From Micrasema longulum (Eukaryota > Arthropoda > Insecta > Trichoptera > Brachycentridae), in the NCBI GenBank assembly GCA_022494885.1, contig JAGVSM010001319.1, positions 124,001 to 188,000 on the forward strand: a stretch of 64,000 bases of DNA, written 5' to 3'. The notes beneath the pieces are model-generated. The model saw only the letters and a list, made by a program, of their open reading frames with translations. It was not told where the DNA came from and searched no databases. Made by a program: the position numbers and the translations under genes. Of this stretch, positions 1 to 9,100 are shown one piece after another. How positions within the stretch are numbered: position 1 is the stretch's first letter; each line of letters starts with the position of its first letter.

Positions 1-109
1 TTTGACCCTCGAGCGAATGTGAAACCATTAAATAATTGAAATTAATTGAATAAGGATACATCTAGGATGTTATTCAAACAAACAGCGCAATTATTTTTAA
101 TTGTAAATT

Positions 110-119
110 TTGTATATAA
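110..119 (+). promoter_or_regulatory. Possible TATA box upstream of the decarboxylase ATG
   Basis: A TGTATATAAC stretch lies about 65 bases upstream of the ATG at 180, a plausible distance for a TATA-driven start with a short 5' UTR. In AT-rich DNA such matches are common and no initiator was confirmed, so this is only a candidate. Confidence 0.25.
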
Positions 120-179
120 CCCTCTGCAAATTTCAACAATGTCCATTTGAGCATAAACTTACTACAGTGATCTCTCAAC

Positions 180-3100
180 ATGAACAGTAAGAGTGATAAT
201 ATCTCTAATATTAACGGCAATGAGAACACTCATCATGAGTGGTTTCTCAGTTTACCCGATGTAAAGAAACATAGTGATTTTCTGTACAAAGTCTTCCGGA
301 TGTTGATGAAGGATGCCGTCTTCACCGGCACAGAACGCTCACAACCCGTCACAAGATGGAGGGATCCTAAACACCTGTGTCAGTTGATTGATTTCCAGCC
401 CTCAGAGCATCCTGAAAGTTAAGAGTATCTGTTAAAAGCCATTGAAAATACGGTGCTCTTTAGTGTTAAAACTGGCCATCCATATTTTGTGAATCAGCTG
501 TTTTCTGGGTACACATTAAACTTTTTTATATTATTATTATTTGTTTCATTAATTATTTATTTGCTCTAACTGTATTTTGTCTTCATTTTCTAGTCACAAA
601 AATTCTATGAAATCTACACCTCAGACATTTAAATTCATTTTTGTCTCCCCTTTTGCTTAATTAGGTAATTTTTTTTAGTTGAGTTAAAAATTATGATAAA
701 AATAAGTACAGATTTTTATATGAATTTGAAATGAGTTGTGGTCCCGTGGCTAGTTGCGGACTCACGGATCAGAGGTCCGAGGTCTGAACCCCACTCTTCC
801 CTAACTTGATTTCTATTTTTTCAGGGAGTTATTTACAACTCATTGAAAATGGCCTCAAAATTGAAATATTTGGTTAAATCATAAGAATGCAAATATGTAT
901 ATATTTTTTAATGCATGTATTTTATGTTGACGGGTGAATTTCTCTCTATGTTTTGGTCAAATTTTCTCACATTTAAATAGGAAGTTTTTATTAGAATTAG
1001 ATGAAAAGATAAGACAAGACAGACAACTCTAATCAGTAACCGCATAAATTTCTTAATTCGATTTTACTGTACAGTAAATACTTAAATTTCCATTTCATAC
1101 TTTAATTCGCAGACCTCTCCGAAAACAAGATAGAGACATTGCTCTTTGAATTTTAAGAACAATTTTTTTTTTTGTACAAAATTAAAAAAACTGTGATAAC
1201 ATGTTGCATTTTTTTTATGTACATAGCATTTGATGATTATTTTTTAGTTGGTTTACATCTTATATGTTTTTAAGTTTTGTATTTGTCCGGGCGGATGAAA
1301 AAAACCGTTCTGAGTGTGAAAAGGAACCCGAATCATGCAAGAGTGTTTTCGACTCGATGGCTAAAAATCTTGTTTGCCTACCAAGCTTTAGGTTCTGGGT
1401 TTGATCCCTGGGAGGGTCAACATGAAATATTTATTTGTATGGTAGCTTTACCCTGCAATATTGGCAACACTGGCACCTGAAGTGTAAAACTGATCACATA
1501 CTTTTATGTAACAGATTATCGAGATAGGCTGCATTTACTTTAGCAATGCAGTACCCTATGCACCATCAGATTCAGTTAAGGGTTTGATGAAGATCTTTAT
1601 AGGCTAGTTGAAAGTTGTTGATTATAAGCGTTTTTTTCAATTTTGAACATTCTATATCATCGGTGATACTACAATACTGCTTACTGCTTAACTAAAGATT
1701 GAATTTTCAAGCAGGGAATCCTGAAAAGCGTTCTGTTAATATACTGTAATTTTAACCAACCAAAAATACCGCTGGATTATCAGAAAAACTATCATTAATA
1801 ATTTAAAACTAACAACTCACGGTCCGTCCCTATAGTGAATAAATTCTTGAAAAAAACAGGTTACGCAGTATTGCAGTATCACTGACGATATGTTCATTAA
1901 ATCTTTTCTTTTTTAAAATAAATCTCAAAGGTCTCAAATATATCACGTTTCTTAATTGTTGTAAATGCTCAAAAACCTTATTCTAGATTAGATCCATTTG
2001 GTCTGGCTGGTCAGATTGTAAGTGATGCCCTCAACGGATCAGTGTATACCTATGAAGTTGCTCCGGTATTCACGTTAATGGAGAAAAGTATCCTAGAGAA
2101 AATGAGAACTTTGTTTGGATGGGAAAAAGGAGATGGTATTTTCTGCCCTGGAGGATCCATGGCTAATGGAATTGGTATTAACTTGGCTCGGTACTCTTTG
2201 GATAGTGATATTAAGGTATATTATATCATAATAAATTGATATACCAGAATAGATTCTTTGTAAATCAAATTTTGCGGTAAATACATATAACCACTTTACC
2301 TAGCTAGTACGTATTTGTAAAAATAATTTGGTTTTAAATATTTACAGCTTAAATAAAATTATAATCTAGACGTGAAAACAACAATTGTTAATATTAATGA
2401 TAAGCGCCGTGGCAATGGCCAACTGTGAAACTAGCGTTGTGAGTTTTATTCCTACCTGTTACAAGAAATAATTTAAAAAGATTTTCTTTCAATTGAGGAC
2501 CGTTTTCACAGAGCAAAATATTTACAAAAAGTTAAATTTTCAGGAGGTTTTTTATGATTAAAAATAACTACTTATTTACTAATGTATAATAAAATCATTT
2601 TAAATTTGTAATTTGATAATAATATGTAATTAAAAATATTTTTAAATTTATAATTTTGAATTCCCGCAAAAATGATAATTGCATTGGCTGTGCCGCTAAT
2701 TCATGTTAATTTTGAACTTTGTTTGCAACTGTTTAAATTTTTATGGAAGATCGTCACGAATCTTGACGTCATAATTACTTGGCTTCATTAACAGAATATC
2801 CTCTGATTTTACTAATGTCCGTACAATCAAAACTCTTTATTGCTTAACTGTTCGCCCTCTTCTAGAATATGCCTCCGTGGTCTGGTCTCCATTCTATGTC
2901 AATCGCATAAATCACATTGAATCAGTCCAACATCGCTTGCTTCGAAAAATAGCGTGGATGCTCGGACTAGAGAGAGATAATTATTTTTATGCTGAAATAA
3001 AGTCAATGTTAAATATTTCTAGTCTACAAAAACGTAGAACTAATATTGGCTCCATATATATGTTCAGCATACTAAATGGTATAATCGATGTTCCATCATT

Positions 3101-6100
3101 ACTGGGACAAGTAAAATTCAATATTCCGACTCGTAGATTGAGAAACAATGAAGTGCTGTTCATCGATCAGCATAGAACAAACTATGGCCTAAATTCTCCA
3201 ATGACCCGCCTTTGTCGTATTGTTAACTCAAGACAAGATCTGGACTTTTTTGTTTTAAGTTTACAACGATTTAAGCGAGCACTAAATAAATAGTCCAGAT
3301 CTTGTCTCGATGTCCCTTATGTTTGTCAATGCTTATTTTCTTTTTTTTAAATGTTTTAAACTATTCTTTTATTGTAATATTTAAACCTTATAAATTGTAT
3401 ACATGGACAATGTCCGTTAATAAATAAATAATAATTATCAATGCCAAACATGTCGCAATTTTCTAGGGGCACTTAATTTTTTAATCAATTTCATATATTT
3501 TCATCCCTATTAATATTATTCCCTAATCTGGAAAAAGCCATTTCACTATTTCAAATATGTTTTAAACCAATTGCATAGGTCTTATACATATTCTGGAAAA
3601 ATAATTTTAGTCAATAGATGTTTGCAGTTCAAATACTTTTGCTGGAATGTATGTAAGACCTACCCAATAGGTTTAAAATACATTTGAAATAGTGAAACCA
3701 ATTTTTCCAGAAATGTGGTTTATTGCCTTTGACCTAAACAGGGTAGATATTATAAAGTCAAGTCATGCTATGTCTTGTCTGGTTTTAATAATAAGTTCAA
3801 ATCGATAGAGTTATATTATAAGTGTACATTACATTAACTGGCTGTTAAAAAATCAGATACTTTTGTTGAAATAATCTAGTTGTTTGCCCATACCAAAAAT
3901 TTAAATATCTAGTTTCCTGTTTGCAACATTGTAATTATTTTTAAAACGCCAAACTATTTTTTTCTTTAGAATAATGGTATAACTGGTTTTCCTCGGTTGG
4001 TATTATTTACATCCATCGACGCCCATTACTCCATAAAAAAGATGGCTGCTCTGCTTGGAATTGGAGAAAAAAATGTTATTCTTATCAATACTGACTCCAA
4101 GGGCAGCATGGATGTCAAGCATTTACAAAGATGTGTTGATGATTGTTACAAAGAAGGTAAATACTAATATTATTTAATGCTGTAGTTAAATAGAATAATA
4201 TGTACATTTTTTACGCCAATATTTATTTATATATAGTTTTTGTTATTGCTTCTTACATAAATACATTGGATTTTTTTTTATGTATGTTTCAATTGTTTTA
4301 CATATGAATTAAACTAACTATTTAATCGCAATAAGAAGAAAAGTTATTGAAGAAACCCGGTTTCTACAATGCGAACAATGTTGAAAAATCTTCATAATTA
4401 TAGAACATGCAACAAATGCGACATTGACTTTCTTTTATATTTGATCTGGAAAATGTTTTCAGGCTTCGTATTCCAGATTTCAAAAATTAAATATATATCT
4501 AACACAAGTATCAAACAATATACTTTTGTGACAAAGTGTAAAAAAAATAATTTAACCGCTCTCATGCAAAATTGAAGAAAATCACATGAGCCGTTGTGGA
4601 AATATTCACCTAAGTGAAAAAATTTCCTAGTGAATATTTATTTTACTTCTTGTACATTTGTATTTTTTACATTGGCGGACTAATTGCCAAATGGCATTTT
4701 CTTCCAACCAATTGATAAAATAAAAGGTGTTAATAATATAATTTTAATTTCAAAACGTACGCAAGAGAAAATAAAATAATGAAGCAAAATAGAAATAGGA
4801 ATATTTAAATTAATGTCAATACAATTCAATGGGAAAAAGGAGTAAAGAGAGAGGAAAGAAGAGATTAGGGAAGAGTAAGGAGATGTTTCTTCAGGCATGG
4901 TTTAAGCAGAGGTACTGTAGAAACATCTTTGATAGAGGATGAGAAATAATTCCACAGTTCCGCATGTGGCTGCATGGACAAAAGTTAGAGAAGAATGAGC
5001 AATTGTAGGTGGAAATTAAGAGGGTGCTTTGAGAATATGAACGAAGAGTTAAACTATGAACTGCTGAAAATGTTACTTTTTCACAGACGATAAGAGATAT
5101 AAGAGCTTTAGGACTATGAAGTATGGTGAACCAAATTGAGAGTGTGTGATAGTCTCTCAGCTGTCTAATTTTAAGCCATTTCATTTGCCTATGACAGTCA
5201 GTTGTAATTCGGGTTTAGTTTACAGCTTAAATCAGTCATGGAAACATCTGCGTAATCTAGAATGGGTAGTAATAATGCTTGTACGAGTGATGATTTGATA
5301 CTAATGGGTAAGAATTTTTGTAACCTAAGTGAGTGTAGACTGAAAAATATTTTATGACTTAATTCATTAGTATGAGATATTATTATTACAGAAATATTAT
5401 ATTCTTTTGAATATTTTTTTATCAGGTAACATTCCGTTTGCTGTGATAGCCACGGCCGGTACTACGGTGTTGGGTGCGTTTGATCCCCTCCCAGCTATTG
5501 CTGATATCTGCCAATTTCACAACATTTGGCTCCATGTGGACGCCGCTTGGGGAGGTGGTGTTGTTTTTTCCAAAACACATATCAAAAAATTGGATGGAAT
5601 TCATAGGTAACACAATAATTTTATTTCATATTTACAACATTTAAAAAACTGTACGAAGTTTTTGCCCAATTCCGGTCTATTAAAATTCTAGATGCCTTTA
5701 ATGTTTCTAAAATCTTTTGTGAAAACATATTTTATGCAAATTTTTTGTAACTTGGCAAATCAATATTTGCATCTTTAAATTGACGGTTGTTGATAAATTT
5801 TTGCTATATAAGTGGTGTAGTACAGATTATATTTCTATATTGTGTCATTATTTATAATGTTTTTCCGTATGAATATGTTTAAAATAAATTTAATACCATT
5901 ATTATTCCGCACTATTGCATTTTAATTCTTAAAATATATTCATTTGAATTTACCTTTTAATTTTATGAAAGAGCTTTCATAATGATGTTGTAATAAGAAC
6001 TGTGTTCTTTAATACTATTCCTTTATTATAATGATCTTTATAGAATATCTATTTTTAAATTATTGGTTTAAGATAAATGAAAGATAATTAAACAAAATGA

Positions 6101-9100
6101 AATAAAATTAATACTATTATATTTTTAAAGCAAATTCATACTAACTTAACTGATTTATTTCTACTCCCGCAGAGCTGACTCCTTGACCTTCAACCCTCAC
6201 AAACTGTTAGCTGTCCCTCAGCAGTGCTCTTTACTGCTAACAAGACATCCAGATATTCTCAGGGAGTGCCACTCGGCAAAGGCTTCATATCTCTTCCAAC
6301 CAGATAAATTCTACGGCTCAGATCTGGACTGTGGGGACTCCCATATTCAGTGTGGGAGGCGTCCTGATGTCTTCAAGTTCTGGCTCATGTGGAAGGCCAA
6401 GGTATTAGTTTTTAATGTTGTACAAGTATTTATTGATTTAAACTTTAAATGTATTATCTTTTTGTTATTTGAACGGGAATGCACTTTTCATGTACAAAAA
6501 GATAAATATTTTCTTTTGTTTTGCCTTTATATTTTTCATTATTGTTAAGGGCTGTAGTCATGTAAAAACGCTTCAATTTTTTTTTCATGTTTATCTAGTA
6601 TTTTTATTTCAAGTTTATTTATTTTTGCCTCTGTATTTAAGATTTCTTTTAATGTATCATTATAGAAGATATTTTGATTATCAAAAATCTGATTTTATTT
6701 CTTGTTTTTCATTTACGTAAACATTTTTATTTCTAAGTAACAAATGTTTAATATTCTTTATATAATTAATAATAATCTTTTAAATCATCATCATCAGTGA
6801 TGCAACAGGTCATTGTGGGCCCTGGTCTCCTCTAGAATCTGTCTCCATTCCTCCCTGCACCCTGTGCCTCTTCTCCAGTTTGTCCGGCCAATTGCTCTCA
6901 TGTCACTTCCCACGTCACCCAGCCATCTTAATTTTACTCTTAAATTACGTTCATCGTTTATTTTAATCACCTTATTTGTATGAATTGTACAATACTGAGT
7001 TCGCCATACAATGCCTCTAATTCATTATTAAATCGACTCCTATTACGCCATTTTAGCTTACAGCACCAAATATCTTCCTTGATATTATTTTTTTTCAAAT
7101 ATTAATAACATATTTTCATCTCTTTTGGTATAACCCAGCATTCGGCACCATATGAAATTGATTGATTTGGTTTATTTTGTAGAACTCCATATTTAAACTT
7201 ATAATTAGAAATCAAACACTGATTTGAGTCTACTGAACACTTTATTTTATTTTTACAAATATAAACATATAAAAATAAAAACTTCGTGACAGTTGTTTCG
7301 CCTTATTAGGGCATTTTTAAATGAATGTTCATCGAATGACTCAAATCAGTGTTTGATTTCTAATTATAAGTTTACCATATAAAATGACCGTTCTGAGAGG
7401 AGATTTGTAAATAATGGCCTTAGATTTTTTAGAGAGCGATTTGGATCCCAGAAGTTTAAACATGCCAAAATAACATCTGTTTACTGCCAATAGCCGTGCT
7501 CTTATCTCGGTGCTATAATTGTTACCATTGGTAATTTAATCGTAGGAATATTAGGTATAATTATGCTTCAGCACATAAAATCTTAAAATCAACGTATTAA
7601 AAATTATATCTGGATTTAAATGTAATTTCCAATATTCAATATAAAAATCGTATGCTACAACAAATAAATACACATCTACTCACTTTAATTGAATCACGTA
7701 TATAGTATTTTATTAATACCTCTCATATATTTGCTGCAAATTGAAACATTTAAAAAGAAATTGATACGTTTTTGCCGTTTCAACCCTGTTTAACCCTTTC
7801 ACTTTCAATCAAGTATTTTGTGTTTACACAAATTAAATATTCACCCTTTTTGCTAACTGTTTAGCTGATGACTGCAAATATATGAAGAGATCTTCATAAA
7901 CTTGAGATGCATCATCTTAAACACTTAGATTTATTACCAATCCCGTTGCATATTACGCAGTCTTCAAATTCAACGCTCTGGAAAATTTGCTTCTTCTTCA
8001 TATTTTTTCTCACTTCACTAGATATGTTGTATGCTCATAAATATTTTGCAGAGTAAACACATTTTAAATATGTAATTTAATAATAATTTTCTCACTTTTA
8101 AGCAAAATATTTGCTACTTAAAAATAAATTTAACGGTTTTTATTCCCCCTTTGCAATTTTGATAGACATTAAGTCAATTTCAAGCATAGACTTTTATTGA
8201 AATGCTGATGTATTTTCTAACACAAATCACAAAATTTGCCATGTTTTTTTTTCTTAAATACAAAGAGTGAGATATAATTCTACCTTTTTATTTAAGCTAA
8301 TATTCGAGACATGAGAAGATGAAAATATTTAATTGTGACATGATTTTGTTTGGCTTTATTGTATTAAATTTTTTATAATAAATGGATTTGCATGTATATT
8401 CTGGTTCTTTAACAAATTGTAGTCGCATGAAATCATGTAATTTGAATTTCTTTCATTCACAGTAAATTGAGTTATACGCGTTTTTAAAATCTATCAAAAT
8501 AATATTTAAAATCTATATTTATTGTAACAGAGAGGAAAAACATTTTTGAGAAGGGAATATGGAAGTCTGGCCATTTACATGGCTTATTACCTTCCTATCT
8601 TAATAACTCCCTAGGAGTGAAATCTAGCTTGTCTACAAACGTTTGGACATACTCAAAATATTGTAAATGTTTAATATTTTTATGTTTTGTAATTGCAAAT
8701 TTCACACTTTCAGTAATCGTCCCAGTAAAAATAACAAACAAACAAAAAAGTTGAAAACAGACAGAATTTTGCATTTGTTATTCTCATTATGTGTTTCAAA
8801 TATATGCACATTTATTTTAATTTTATTTTATTAATATATACGGCAAAATTGCCTCTTACAAAACTGATTTTTTTTCTGACTTTTAAAAAACATGCATTTC
8901 TTTTTACCCAAGATTTAGAAACAAAAATTAAACCTAAAATTATGTAACACATTCAGTAGAAGTTTGAAACAATTTAAAAATAAATGTAAAGTCAATTAAA
9001 GAATAAAATATTTTAAAGGATTAATATAACAAAAAATCATAAAGTTTCTGTTTCATATAATAATTATTATTTATATTATAATATAGTTAAGGTTTTATTA

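Noticed and set aside
415..425. Splice donor (GTTAAG) just before the in-frame stop of the decarboxylase
   Set aside because: Coding sequence resumes in the same frame directly after the stop, so no intron of possible size could remove it.
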